NCBI GenBank assembly: GCA_928212115.1
Contig: CAKMRJ010005523.1
Coordinates: 140,873,879 to 140,937,878, forward strand
Length of the DNA stretch: 64,000 bases
Direction of reading: 5' to 3'
Origin: Lactuca virosa
Taxonomy: Eukaryota > Streptophyta > Magnoliopsida > Asterales > Asteraceae
Shown piece by piece: positions 11,483 through 22,510 of the stretch. How positions within the stretch are numbered: the first letter of the stretch is position 1; each line of letters starts with the position of its first letter. The notes under the pieces are model-generated. The model did no database searches. It was given only the letters and a program-made list of their open reading frames with translations, and had not been told where the DNA came from. The position numbers and the translations under genes were made by a program.

Positions 11483-12142
11483 GGTGGTTAGTACGGTTTT
11501 ACAATGAAAATTTTCGGAATCTGGTCAGGAGTTCATGGCACGAAATCCTCTTTGCCACGACGTAATGATGAAACATGGGCATTAATTTCAAATATTTCTT
11601 TGACTTCTTCTTTAGGTCATTTTGCACTAAATGGAGAGTTAGTATTAATAATCATTAATTGTTTGGATTTTTTACCTCCCCGTGTCATGACAACTTTCAC
11701 TCATGCTCTTGGATTGGTTTCGGTGTCACTCATAAGAGTATCTGGTAAACGCTCATGGATTAGTTGGGAAATTGGTCCACTTGCTTCTAGATGTTCAAGA
11801 TTGAGGCTTGCAGATTCCTTAAGGTTGCTTCGGTTTTGTTGTGACGCCTCTCAGATGCCTCAACAAATCGAGTTAAAATAGCTACGAGATCCGGTTTCTT
11901 TTCTTGCTAACTTTCCTCTTATCGTTTTTTGTACCCTTTATATGTCTTCCACTCCTTTTTTGGTTCCTTCAATCCATATCCTATTTGTCCCCGCTCGAAT
12001 CTTTAGTTAAATATGGACCGTTACAATTGTTACAATCGAATTGTATTTTCTTTTTAGTTTTTTTTATCTTTTTATAATATAATCCTGATTATAAATATTG
12101 TTTTTTGAATTTTTAGTGATCATAACAATACTCGAGGAAAAA
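11483..12142 (-). pseudogene. Athila/Tat-like gag end remnant
   Basis: Translated on the minus strand this gives LRNLQASILNIEASGPISQL, then a degraded stretch matching the usual gag-protease linker of Athila/Tat elements (quality-control words such as TLMSDTETNPRA). It continues the protease remnant on the other side of the hAT element. Its 3' part from 11785 is repeated at 15501-15865. Several stops are present. Confidence 0.6.
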
Positions 12143-13431
12143 TGTAACATCCATAAAAATCATGACAAATTTGAACTTTTTAAAACCAACCAAAAATCAT
12201 ATTTGTTTACCACATAGTTTTCAAAATGTGTTTAATATCAGAGTTTTCCCAAAATCATGATACAAGATACAAGGAGGTGCATGATCACGCCTTTTCCTTT
12301 CCGCGATTATCTGAGGTACCTGAAACATAACCCAAAACTCTAAGCCAAAAGCTTAGTGAGTTCCCCCAAAGTACTAACACAACATAATAATCATAATAAA
12401 ATAGCAACAAAAGCATGCATACAGAACCTTCAGTATGACTGGACCGCCTCACCGGGCCTTCAGCCTACCTGGGCCGTTCTCCGGGCCTTCGGCCGGACTG
12501 GTACGCCCTCCTGGCCTGCAGTCTATATAGGCCGCCCTGGGTCTGTTGGCCTTCAACATAAAGCAGGACAACCTTAACCTAACCATACATACACAATATC
12601 GACACACATATATAACATACAAGCATACAAATAACCAACCCATAACCAAAACAAACAGATCTTACATATCACTAAGCATAGCATCATCCTATCTACCAGG
12701 ATACAGATCTAATGGATCACTACAATACTTAATCATACGATAAACCAGGATAACAATCCAAAGGGTCGACCTTGGTGCCTTCGACCCGTAAGTACAGTGA
12801 GGAAGACTCACCTCGCAAATTGAATAGATCTGATGAGGCCCAACTCCGAATCTCAGCTCCCTACTCGATACCAAACTCCATCAAATAACCAATTTCCATA
12901 AGAATTCCAAATACCCAAAATACCCTCAAGGTCAAACTTAGTCAGAGGTCAAGGTCAACAATCCATGTTGACCCAACACGCCGTGTTTACCAGTAAACAC
13001 GTTGTATTTCATCAGCATTCAGATGGTCGGGAAAACCCCAACCAACACGCCTTGTTTACCCGAGTTTCAGATGGTTAATAAATTAAATTGTTTTCTTCGA
13101 TTCCAAGAGCTCCAAAGCTCAGATCTAGACCAAAATGCTATTAAGAAGGATAAAGTTTCCAACTATATCCTCTAGGACTTCAAAAAGGGTCCAAAAACCC
13201 AACCATAAGGCTTGGAGGTACAAGGGCTTAACCAATAAGTGCTTAATCCTTAGAGTATGAAGCCCATCCTTTTCCAAAAGAGATTCTAGCACCAAAATCA
13301 TCCTAAAAGTCGGTGCTTTATAGACATGCATGTTTTGAACCCATATTAGGTCAAAAATGGGGATTTAGGACCTAATATCCATGCATGGCATCAAAAACTC
13401 AACTATGGGCCCGATCCAAGACTTTACTAGG
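12143..13431 (-). repeat. LTR copy A (truncated)
   Basis: Starts TGTAACATCC at 12143 and matches copy B (15866 onward) until ACTAGG at 13431, where chromovirus sequence begins abruptly; the last ~520 bp are missing. Contains the CTTAGTGAGTTCCCCCAAAG block (12352-12371), a ~30-bp CG-rich minisatellite (12424-12550) and ACACG-N-CGTGT palindromes (12975-12987). Orientation as a minus-strand element is inferred from similarity to the LTR at 6986-9113. Confidence 0.85.
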
Positions 13432-15128
13432 AGTATGGAGACACTATTTACTCGGTTCCAAATTCGTGATCAAGACGGATAATATTGCGACAAGCTATTT
13501 CCAAACACAAAAGAAGTTGAGCCTGAAACAAGCCCGATGGTAAGAATTTTTAGCAGAGTTCGATTATGTGCTCGAGTATAACCGGGGAAAGCTAACGTCG
13601 TTGCCGATGCACTAAGTTGCAAAGGCACCCTCGCTTCAATCACCCAAACACGATTCTTCTTGCAAGATCAGATCATACAAGGCCTAGAGCATGATCCTTT
13701 GGCCAAGAACCTGATTGCTACGACCCGAGAAGGGAAGACACGAAGATTTTGGCTTAAGGGATATCTACTCTTTACAAAAGGAGACAGGTTGTTTGTGCCA
13801 AACTGGGGCGACCTTAGACAAAGAATAATGAAGGAGTGCCATGATTCAAAGTGGGCGGGACATCCAGGACTCAAGAGGACATAAGCATTGGTCGATAGTA
13901 CCTACTATTGGCCACATATGAGGGATGATATTGAAGGTTATGTTCGGACGTGCTTGGTGTGCCAACGAGACAAAATCGAGCAAAGACAGCCATACAGACT
14001 ATTGGAGTCGTTACCTACTCCTAAGGGACCATAGGAGAGTGTATCTATGGATTACATTACGTGACTACCAAAGTCGGAAGGATGTGGGAGTATTATTGTT
14101 ATCGTGGATAGGTTCTCAAAGTACGACACCTTCATACCGGCTCCAACGGATTGCACTGCGGACGAAACAGCCAAGCTATTCTTCAAGCACGTTGTAAAGT
14201 ATTGGGGTGTGCCACAAATCATCATCAGTGATCGTGACCCTCGGTTCACTGGAAGATTCTGAACGGAGTTGTTCAAACAAATAGGCATGGAATTAAACTT
14301 CTCTACTAGTTTTCATCCCCAAACTAATGGGCAAACGGAGAAAGTGAATGCCCTACTGGAGTTATACTTGCGACACTATGTGAGCGCTAATCAAATAGAT
14401 TGGGCGAGGCTTCTTCATATTGCTCAATTCTCTTATAATATGCAAAGAAGTGAAGCCACGGGTCAAAGTCCCTTTGAGATTGTCACAGGTCAACAACCTT
14501 TAACCCCAAATGCTTTGGCTGCAACTTATGAGGGAAATAGCCCTGTTGCTTACAAGTCGGCAAAGGAGCGCCATGAACAAGCATATATAGCTCGAACGAC
14601 ATTAGACAAAGTAGCTAACAAGATGAAGAAATGGGCAGATGAGAATAGAAGGCACGTAGAATTCAAAGTTGGAGACCAGGTCATGGTGAAACTTCTGCCA
14701 CAACAATTCAAGACATTGAGGAAAGTACATAAGGGCCTGATGTGAAGATACGAAGGACCAATCGAAGTGATTGGGAGAGTAGGAAAAGTTTCGTATCGAC
14801 TTAAACTCCCACCCAAGTTGAAGATTCATCTAGTTTTCCACGTCAGCATGCTCAATCCGTATCACAAAGACTCAGAAGATCCCCAACAAGGGATATCAAA
14901 GCGCGCACCAACAGCGGTCGTTACATCCTTCGACCGCGAGATTAAGGAGATACTTTCGGAACGAACTATACGAAAGGGGGAGTGTCGAGCTTCAAAGAAT
15001 ACTTAATCAAGTGGAGGAATTTACCGAATAGTGAGGCAAGTTGGGAGTCCGAAGACTTACTATGGCAATTTCAAAATGAGACCAAGAGATACCGAGATGA
15101 AAATATGACGAGGACGTCACGAAAATAG
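13432..15128 (+). pseudogene. Chromovirus RNase H, integrase and chromodomain (broken)
   Basis: Starts at WRHYLLGSKF of RNase H, then ANVVADALS. Integrase zinc region H-H-C-C lies at about 13850-13970 (CLVCQRD), catalytic Asp in MDYI near 14053, SDRDPRF near 14230, and HPQTNGQTEKVN. The C-terminal part has FKVGDQVMVKLLP and a chromodomain (EYLIKWRNLPNSEASWE, near 15000-15070), which in chromoviruses binds modified histones to guide insertion. In-frame stops at 13882-13884, about 14031, about 14261 and about 14742, plus a frame change before the chromodomain, make it non-functional. Confidence 0.88.
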
Positions 15129-15139
15129 GTGGGGGAGAA

Positions 15140-15500
15140 TGTAACGACCTGCCTTATTTAGATATTTTCTCTAATTATTTTTGTCTCTAGAATAGTCTTT
15201 TAGAGAAATTCTAGAAGATATCTAGAAACTCCATGGAAGGCTAACGAAGAGACATCTTCTAGAAACATTCTAGAAAATGTCCCTTAGTTCCTAGTAGTTC
15301 TTGCCTCTTGTATAAATAGGGCTCTCCCATTTCATTTCTCTTCACCTTGTAATTGAGTTGAGTTCTCTAGAGCAATAAAGAGCTTTCGTATGTTGAGTTA
15401 CTTCCTTCTTTCCTTGTTCTTGTGTTGAAGTTTCGAGTTAGGCTGACTTAGTTTGAGAACTAAGTGCCGCACAGTGAGCTTGAAGATTAAGTCCGTGACA
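15140..15500 (+). repeat. 3' LTR of the chromovirus
   Basis: 361 bp from TGTAACGACC to CCGTGACA. A TATA box TATAAATAG is at 15311-15319 and AATAAAG at about 15374, as expected for the start and end signals of the transcript. The next five bases are ACTTG; no matching 5' flank exists because that side has been lost. Confidence 0.85.
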
Positions 15501-15865
15501 ACTTGCTTCTAGATGTTCAAGATCGAGGCTTGCAGATTCCTTAAGGTTGCTTTGGTTTCGTTGTGACGCCTCTCGGATGCCTCGAAAAATTGAGCTAAAA
15601 TAGCTACGAGATCTGGTTTCTTTTCTTGCCAGCTTTCCTCTTATTGTTTTTTGTACCCTTTATATATCTTCCACTCCTTTTCCGGTTGCCTCCAATCCAT
15701 ATCCTATTTGTCCCCGCTCAAATCTTTAGTTAAATATGGACCGCTACAATTGTCACAATCGAATTTTATTTTCTTTTTAGTTTTTTTTTTCTTTTTATAA
15801 TATAATCCTGATTATAAATATTGTTTTTTGAATTTTTAGTGATCATAACAATACTCGAGGAATAA
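15501..15865 (-). repeat. Second copy of the Athila-like gag remnant
   Basis: Repeats 11785-12142 with scattered differences, in the same orientation and with the same LTR inserted at the same place. It shows a local segmental duplication rather than two independent insertions. Confidence 0.85.
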
Positions 15866-17656
15866 TGTAACATCCATAACAATCATGACAAATTTGAACT
15901 TTTTAAAACCAACCAGAAATCATATTTGTTTACAACATAGTTTTCAAAATGTGTTTAATATCAGAGTTTTCCCAAAATCATAGAACAAGACACAAGGAGG
16001 TGCACGATCACGCCTTCGCCTTTCCGCGATCATCTGAGGTACCTGAAACATAACCCAAAACTGTAAGCCCAAAGCTTAGTGAGTTCCCCCAAAGTACCAA
16101 CACAACATAATAATCATAATAAAACAACATCAACATCATGCATACAGAACCTTCAGTATGACTGGACCGCCTCACCGGGCCTTCAACCTACCTGGACCGT
16201 TCTCCGGGTCTTTGGCCTAACTGGTACGCCCTCCTGGCCTGCAGTCTATCCGGGCCACCCTGGGTCTGTTGGCCTTCAGCACAAATCGGGACCGCCTCAG
16301 CCCAACCACACATACACAATGTCGACACACATATATAACAGACAAGCATACAAATAACCAGCCCATAACCAAACAAACAGATCTTACAGATCACTAAGCA
16401 TTACATCATCCTATCTACCAGGATACATATCTAATGGATCACTACAGTACTTAATCATACGATAAACCAGGATAACAATCCAAAGGGTCGGCCTTGGTGC
16501 CTTCGACCCGTAAGTACAGTGAGGAAGACTCACCTCGCAAACTGAATATAACTGATGAGGCCCAACTCCGAATCTCAGCTCCCTACTAAATACCTAACTC
16601 CATCAAATGACCAATTTCCATAAGAATTCCAAAATACCCTCAAGGTCAAACTTGGTCAAAGGTCAAGGTCAACAGTCCATGTTGACCCAACACGTTGTGT
16701 TTCGTCAGCATTTAGACGGTTGGGAAAACCCCAGCCAACACGCCGTGTTTGCACGAGTTTCAGCAGCTTAATACATTCAACTGTTTTCTTCGATTCCAAG
16801 AACTCCAAAGCTCAGATCTAGACCAAAATGCTATTAAGAAGGATAAAGTTTCCAAATTTATCCTCTAGGACTTCAAAAAGGGTCCAAAAACCCAACCATA
16901 AGGCTTGTAGGTACAAGGGCTTAACCAATAAGTGCTTAATCCTTAGAGTATGAATCCCATCCTTTCCAGAAGAGATTCTAGCACCAAAATCATCCCAAAA
17001 GTCGGTGATTTATAGACATGCATGTCCAATGCATGTCTTGAACCCATATTAGGTCAAAAATGGGGATTTAGGACCAAATCTCCATGCATGTAATCAAAAC
17101 TCAACTATAGGCCAAATCTAAGACTCTACTAGGTCACCTTGACCTGGAGATTCATAAAGTTGCTAACTTTATGAGATCTAACCATTCCAATATTCAAGAG
17201 TATGAAGCTAAAGGGACAAAACTCAAGATGTAGCAACATGGAAGGATAAAAACCGGATCTTGGACACTTATAAAAGTCCACAAGAGTACCAACTGAAAGA
17301 TGAGGGCTTGCTTGTTGAATCCTTGCTTCCTTCTTCCAACTTCTTCCTTCTTTGGCTTCCAAAAGCACCACACTAGCTCACAAATGAGAGGGAATGATGA
17401 TTAGGGTTTTAAATGGTCGATTGGGGAAATGAAGGCTAATAAAAGGCCAACTCTTGGAACTTAAGGAGATTATATAGGGTGCAAAACCCTAAAAATTAGG
17501 GTTTTCTCATCCGGCCGCCAACACGTCGTGTTACTCCATGAAAATACGCGGCCCAAAAGTTCTCAACACACTGTGTTGAGGCTTCACCACATTGTGTTCC
17601 AAGGGAAATCATGCATAAATGGAATAAATTTCATACCTGGAAATCGGCATGTTACA
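15866..17656 (-). repeat. LTR copy B, probable solo LTR
   Basis: 1791 bp, TGTAACATCC...CATGTTACA, flanked by AATAA (15861-15865) and AAGAA (17657-17661), an imperfect 5-bp duplication. No internal element sequence adjoins either end, so it is best read as a solo LTR. It holds a ~30-bp minisatellite at about 16148-16280, palindromes AACACGCCGTGTT (about 16738-16750) and AACACGTCGTGTT (17520-17532), a TATATAA core-promoter candidate near 17470-17482 and AAACCCTAA telobox-like words beside it. Confidence 0.85.
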
Positions 17657-18718
17657 AAGAAGCCCCGACTAACTTTGTGCCAGTAGCCACATTGCTTTTA
17701 ATTTTGTATGGAAATATTTGCCTTTCCAAATAGCGGTGAAAATTATTTTTGAATTGGATGACATTGCTACGAATAGGAGTGTTGTTGCTGCAGTTTGTAT
17801 AAGGTTGAAAATGATTTTGACTTTTTAAATTTGCGTATTATAGGTGGGTAGTTGTCATTGGTTGATTATGGACTTATTTTGTAGCCTTTTCTGATGGTTC
17901 GTGTAATCCACGTAAACTTAAACTTCACTTGAGCGAAAATTGTGCGGATAATAGTCCGAAAAAAAATGCATATTTGAACGAATTCCCATTTTCTATACCA
18001 TTTTTATTGTGGAAAATATGGTAAAAGGTTCTTAGTGACATGGTTAAACTAATTAGAATTTTGGGCTTTTTCAATCAAAGTTCAAAGCATTTAGTAATGT
18101 GTTGAAGCTTTGAATTAGTAAGGTTTTTGCCAACATGATTCTGGGATATTATCATGTTTCCCAAAATAGTTTCAACATTTTCAAAGTTCTGATTTCTCAC
18201 ACTTGGAAACCTTTTAATAATTAGCTTAGGCACCTGATGTATAGAACATAATTCATGTGCATAGGTGTAGTCTTTTGAGAACGTTATCTCATTTTTTATA
18301 TGCATCGCATTTTTAGTTTAACTTCTCCTCATACTTGTCCTACTTGAGACTTTTTATGAAGTCGACTAAAATCCACCCTATTTCGTATTAGCGTATTTAT
18401 TTTTAATGATTATCTACATCAAATTTCATTTTTATCCTGAAAATGTCAATTTTCTTTGAAACGATGACAATTTTTTATCTTATTTGCGCTTTAACCTAAT
18501 CTCCCAAAGAAGCTGAACGACAAGGACCCTAGATCGTATTACACCCATCACATCTTGAAGCACCTAAAAAAATTCTTGACATTTGCCTTGAGTTCGACCT
18601 AAATTCTCTGCCTCAACTCGAAATCGACAAGTCTCATCTACATCAAATTTTGCTTTTATCCTAAAAATTTTAATTTTTTTTTGAAACGATGACTATTTTT
18701 TTAAAATTTTTTATTTTA
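17657..18718. other. Unassigned repeat-derived sequence
   Basis: No supportable gene. A minus-strand frame at 18075-18305 (76 aa, HIKNEITFSKDYTYAHELCS) is unrecognised. Two blocks, about 18403-18480 and 18645-18710, repeat the phrase CTACATCAAATTT followed by TTGAAACGATGAC, so there is an internal direct duplication. Confidence 0.5.
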
Positions 18719-20502
18719 GAGTAAATTACACGAATCGTCCCTAGTCTAAATATCAAATTGCGCGTTCAGTCCCTATTCAAAAATTAACTCGGACCGCCCC
18801 TCGTTTGGTTAAAAATTGCACACTTCATCATTCATTAGTTTAAATTTGCACGCTTCATCCCTTATGAGATATAAAATAACTATTATACCCTTTTGTATTT
18901 CTTTTCCAATTAATTTAAATGTTATTGTTATCATTATTAATTTAAAAATTAAAAAAATCATGCCCTACTTAATACCTAACCCCAACCTACCCACCTCAGG
19001 CTCACCCCACCCCACACCTTCCTTTTGACCAATCTCTCTTCTCCATCTTCTCTAAAATCTTCAAGAATGGTCGATCCACTAGTTCTAGACAACCACCACC
19101 GGAGCACATCCCTTGATGTTAAAATCCGACCACTGGATAGGACCTCCTCCAGAAACTCTTCCCGATCTCCTCACATCAAGAAATCCAAGCCTTGGCCAAC
19201 GTCGACTATCATCGTTCTTTGAATCTCATCAGGGGAGGACCGTCGACGGAGATGATTTGGGTGGGGTTCGATCTGAACCTGTTTCTCTTATCTTAATTAC
19301 CATTTTCTTTGATCCTGTGTGATGGCCTCCAAGATGCAGGTTTCTCTTTCTTCAGGCGTGGGTCGTTGCTCTTTCTTCTCCGACCATATGCGGGTTTCGA
19401 TTTATAGGTTCCGATTAATGAGTTTCAACTATCAATTTAGTTTAACCTGAACACGGGTATCCCGTTTCACCATGATTTGGGATCGTTTAACTCGTCTTCA
19501 GGGTTTCTAAGGCAAAACATTGGTGTGATGAGGATGTTAGCGGTGACTTATAGGATTGGTGGTGGTGAACGTCGGCAATTCAATTTTGTGTTTATGCTAG
19601 TGCATTAGAGAGTGAGTGAGAGAGAGAGAGAGAGAGAGAGATTAATGGGGGTGGTTATTGGAAGATCGATAGAGATGGAACCGCCTGCCACCTTTGTGCT
19701 CCCATCTACACTCCTGGTGGTGGCCGACGGAGGTTAATAGGGATGTCGGTGGTGGGGCTTGGAATGAAGTTCGATTTCAACAGTATCTTTTGTTTCATTT
19801 CTTCTGCAATACTCACAAACACTTCTTTGATTATGGATCTATTAATAGAAATTCAATGCGTAATCTCAACATTCAATGTATATTCCTGAATAATCTCATT
19901 TTTCAATTATTTAATTATTTCATTTTACCAAGTTCAATGTTAGCAAGATTAATCAACAAGATTCAAACATTGAAAAAAATAGTAAATTAATAAAAAAAAT
20001 TGCTACATAAGAAAAATAAAAGAACAGAGAAGAAGAAATATGCCCACCCCTAAAGGATTAAGTTTTGAAAACCCCAACTTCTATGTTTTGTGTCTAAAAA
20101 TTTAGTTATAGTGGTGATGGTGTTGACCGGTGGTGGTGTTGGTGTTGACCGATGGTAGTGTTGTTTCCCATGGTGTTTGTTGGAAATGGAGAGGAAGATG
20201 ACAGGTTTATGAAAAAAAAATAAGATGAAGTTGGGAAAGGGAAGGGGAATGAACCGAGGGATAAAGGGTTGGGGGTATGGATATTTTATTGTTTTTTACT
20301 TTTTCTTTTTTATATAAAAATAATAAACAAATAAAAGAAAATGAAAAAAGAAATAAATAAGGGCAAAATGGTCTTTTTATGTCCGAAGGGATGAAGCGTG
20401 TAAGTTTTAAACTGACAAGGGACGGTCCGAGTTAATTTTTAAAAATAAGAACCAAACATGCATTATAGCACTTGCACGAGGGACGATTTGCATAATTCAC
20501 TC
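18719..20502. mobile_element. Mutator-type non-autonomous element
   Basis: 1784 bp with long terminal inverted repeats: GAGTAAATTACACGAATCGT at the left, and the right end read in reverse GAGTGAATTATGCAAATCGT; similarity extends about 90 bp inward. The flanks TTTATTTTA (18710-18718) and TTTATCTTA (20503-20511) match at 8 of 9 positions, the duplication length of Mutator elements. The interior (19020-19990) is of different composition, with a (GA)n run at 19615-19640 and short ORFs, and could be captured DNA, but I cannot identify a source gene. Confidence 0.82.
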
Positions 20503-20642
20503 TTTATCTTATTTACGTTTTAACCTAATCTCCGAGATCAGCCGAAGAACAAGAACCTTAGAACCCTAATCAGTGGGGGAGTCTATGTATTGGAAGTGAG
20601 ATGTGTGGACCCACTTGTTTGTAAATCTCACCATATATACAT

Positions 20643-20678
<36 letters not shown>

Positions 20679-20685
20679 TTATTAC
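20643..20685. repeat. (ATT)n microsatellite
   Basis: About 13 TTA/ATT units ending in one TTC interruption. The Asn run in the minus-strand ORF here is only this repeat. Confidence 0.9.
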
Positions 20686-20720
20686 TAGGTGTAAAACTCG
20701 TGTAATACACCGGTTGATTA
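20684..20720 (-). other. Candidate Helitron 3' end
   Basis: On the minus strand the sequence has a short hairpin GTGTA-T-TACAC followed about 10 nt later by CACCTAG and then T. A hairpin just upstream of a CTRR terminus in front of a T is the signature of Helitron 3' ends. No helicase gene is present; the 5' end was not located. Confidence 0.35.
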
Positions 20721-20808
20721 AAAAAAAGATTAAATATCAAAATGTAAACAATAAATATTTTTTTAAATAAAATTTTGAAATAAGAAATAAAAAACATATT
20801 AATTATAA

Positions 20809-21216
20809 TTTATTATCACATTTATTACATTTAATACTTTACATATATACACACAAGTATTATGTATTATGTGACTTTAATTTTAAAATTTGAAAAATCT
20901 AGAAATTGACATGTGAATTTTATTTTATTTTAAAAATATCATAAAATGACAAGTGTCAAAACTCATGAGAGATTGACATGTGACAAAATTGATTTTCATT
21001 TATTATAGTAGATTTATTATCACATTTATTATATTTAATACTTTACATATATACTCAAGTATTATGTATTATGTGACTTTAATTTTAAAATTTGAAAAAT
21101 CTAGAAATTAACATGTGGATTTTATCTTATTTTAAAAATATAGAATATGACAAGTGTCAAAACTCATGAGAAATTGACATGTGGTAAAATTGATTTTCAT
21201 TCGTTACACTAGATTT
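20809..21216. repeat. Tandem duplication of a 204-bp AT-rich unit
   Basis: TTTATTATCACATTTATTA starts at 20809 and again at 21013; the two units align along their whole length with few changes. Both contain TTGACATGTG and GACAAGTGTCAAAACTCAT words, common in dispersed plant repeats. Confidence 0.85.
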
Positions 21217-21235
21217 TTTTTTTTAAAGAAGTGGT

Positions 21236-22510
21236 TACATACTCTTGCATTGCTCAGATCGTATTCCACTTTATTTCTTCTTGAGTTCTTTCTTTCTTTC
21301 TCTCTTCATTCTCTTTGACCTAGCTTTTGCCCCTAGTAATAATCACCATTCTACAATAAGATCGGAAAAAGGAATCGGAAAAAGGTTCACGTCGACGGCC
21401 TGAGTGAGCCTCCGGCCTCTGCTGCCCCTGTTCTGTCAGTCTAGCTCGGTATATACTTTGATTTATTTTTAGGGGAAATCGATTTTTCTTGGTTTGTAGA
21501 CTTTCATTGTTGGTTTGTGGAATTGTGGCTCTTTTTATAGGTTGGAAATCAATTATATTGTGTTATATTGCTATTTTTTGGATTTTTGTTGGATTATTTG
21601 TCCACTGTTGTTGTTGGAGTATATTAATAGCCTTCAATTTTTTGGTGTGGTCCATATTGCAAGTTGTATTGATATTGCGATGAATAATAGATTTTTGTTG
21701 GTATATTGGACAAAGTGCCCCCTGTGGGCATTATTTGAACACATGAAAGGCTCATGTTTCCTGTTAATAGATTGTTAGTTGTTTAGTTTTATTACATCCA
21801 TAAATAATAGATTGTTAATTGTTGAGTTTTAGTATATCAATGAATAATTGATTGTTAACTTTTATTAACAGATAAATGGAAAGATTTTTAATAAGACGAA
21901 TATCAACAGATGATGCATCTTCATCTGCAAATGCCTCCAATGAATTTCCCCAACCTAGCTCTATTCCATCGGTGGCTGTTGAAATTGATTTGAGTGAACG
22001 GTCAACGGTCAACGGATTGAATTATTGTAATCTCTAACCAACCAATATACATGTCATTGTTCTTGAAAAAATTCCGATTTCTGATAATTGTTTCAACTTT
22101 ATACTTTAAAGTTATTGTTCCATCTATGCTACTAAATTCTTGATTGTTTACTTTGTTTAAAGTGTAAACTGTAATGTTCTTATATATAATGTTTAACCAT
22201 TGTACAGACTCTGTTTTTGTCTGTAATGGTTGAAACTTGGAATATATAGTCAGTGTTTGTTTCATACAATTCCTGACTTAATTACTTAGGTAGCATGTTG
22301 AGGTTTGCTAAAAACAGTTAGACACTTGCAATTTGCAAACTTTGTATGAGAAATTGGAAAAAAAAAAAACTGGGTGCACCTACTGTCACAAATTTCTGCG
22401 TCCGCCTCTGCCATAGATGTTATGTTTAAAGCTCATATTTGCTACTATAATGTACTTGACAGTTGACACTCATTCTGTTTCATTTTTCTAGGTTAAATTT
22501 ACTCCTACGT
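21236..22510 (+). other. Possible decayed gene 5' region, unassigned
   Basis: No confident gene. A 53-codon frame at 21876-22037 (MERFLIRRISTDDASSSANA...) follows an acceptor-like TTATTAACAG and has the look of the N-terminus of hAT-derived zinc-finger proteins; this is a weak guess. CT-rich sequence at 21270-21310 resembles a plant 5' UTR. A polypyrimidine TTTTTCTAG lies just before the NLR start codon. Confidence 0.3.

Larger units (their letters stand above)
13432..15500 (+). mobile_element. Galadriel-like chromovirus, 3' half only
   Basis: Plus-strand Ty3/gypsy element that begins inside RNase H and runs through integrase, chromodomain, polypurine tract (GGTGGGGGAGAA, 15128-15139) and a 361-bp 3' LTR. 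Its gag, protease, RT and 5' LTR are absent. The lineage call rests on the RNase H words FVIKTDNIATSYFQTQKKLS and the small LTR, and is an inference. Confidence 0.85.

Noticed and set aside
12831..12856. Hammerhead ribozyme (CTGATGAGG in LTR copy A), which would make it a retrozyme
   Set aside because: The second conserved core GAAA is missing; the sequence reads CCGAAT after a poorly pairing stem, and the same defect is in copy B.
21489..21778. Hydrophobic ORFs upstream of the NLR pseudogene
   Set aside because: T-rich intron-like DNA gives Leu/Phe/Ile-rich frames by chance; two overlapping frames look equally hydrophobic.
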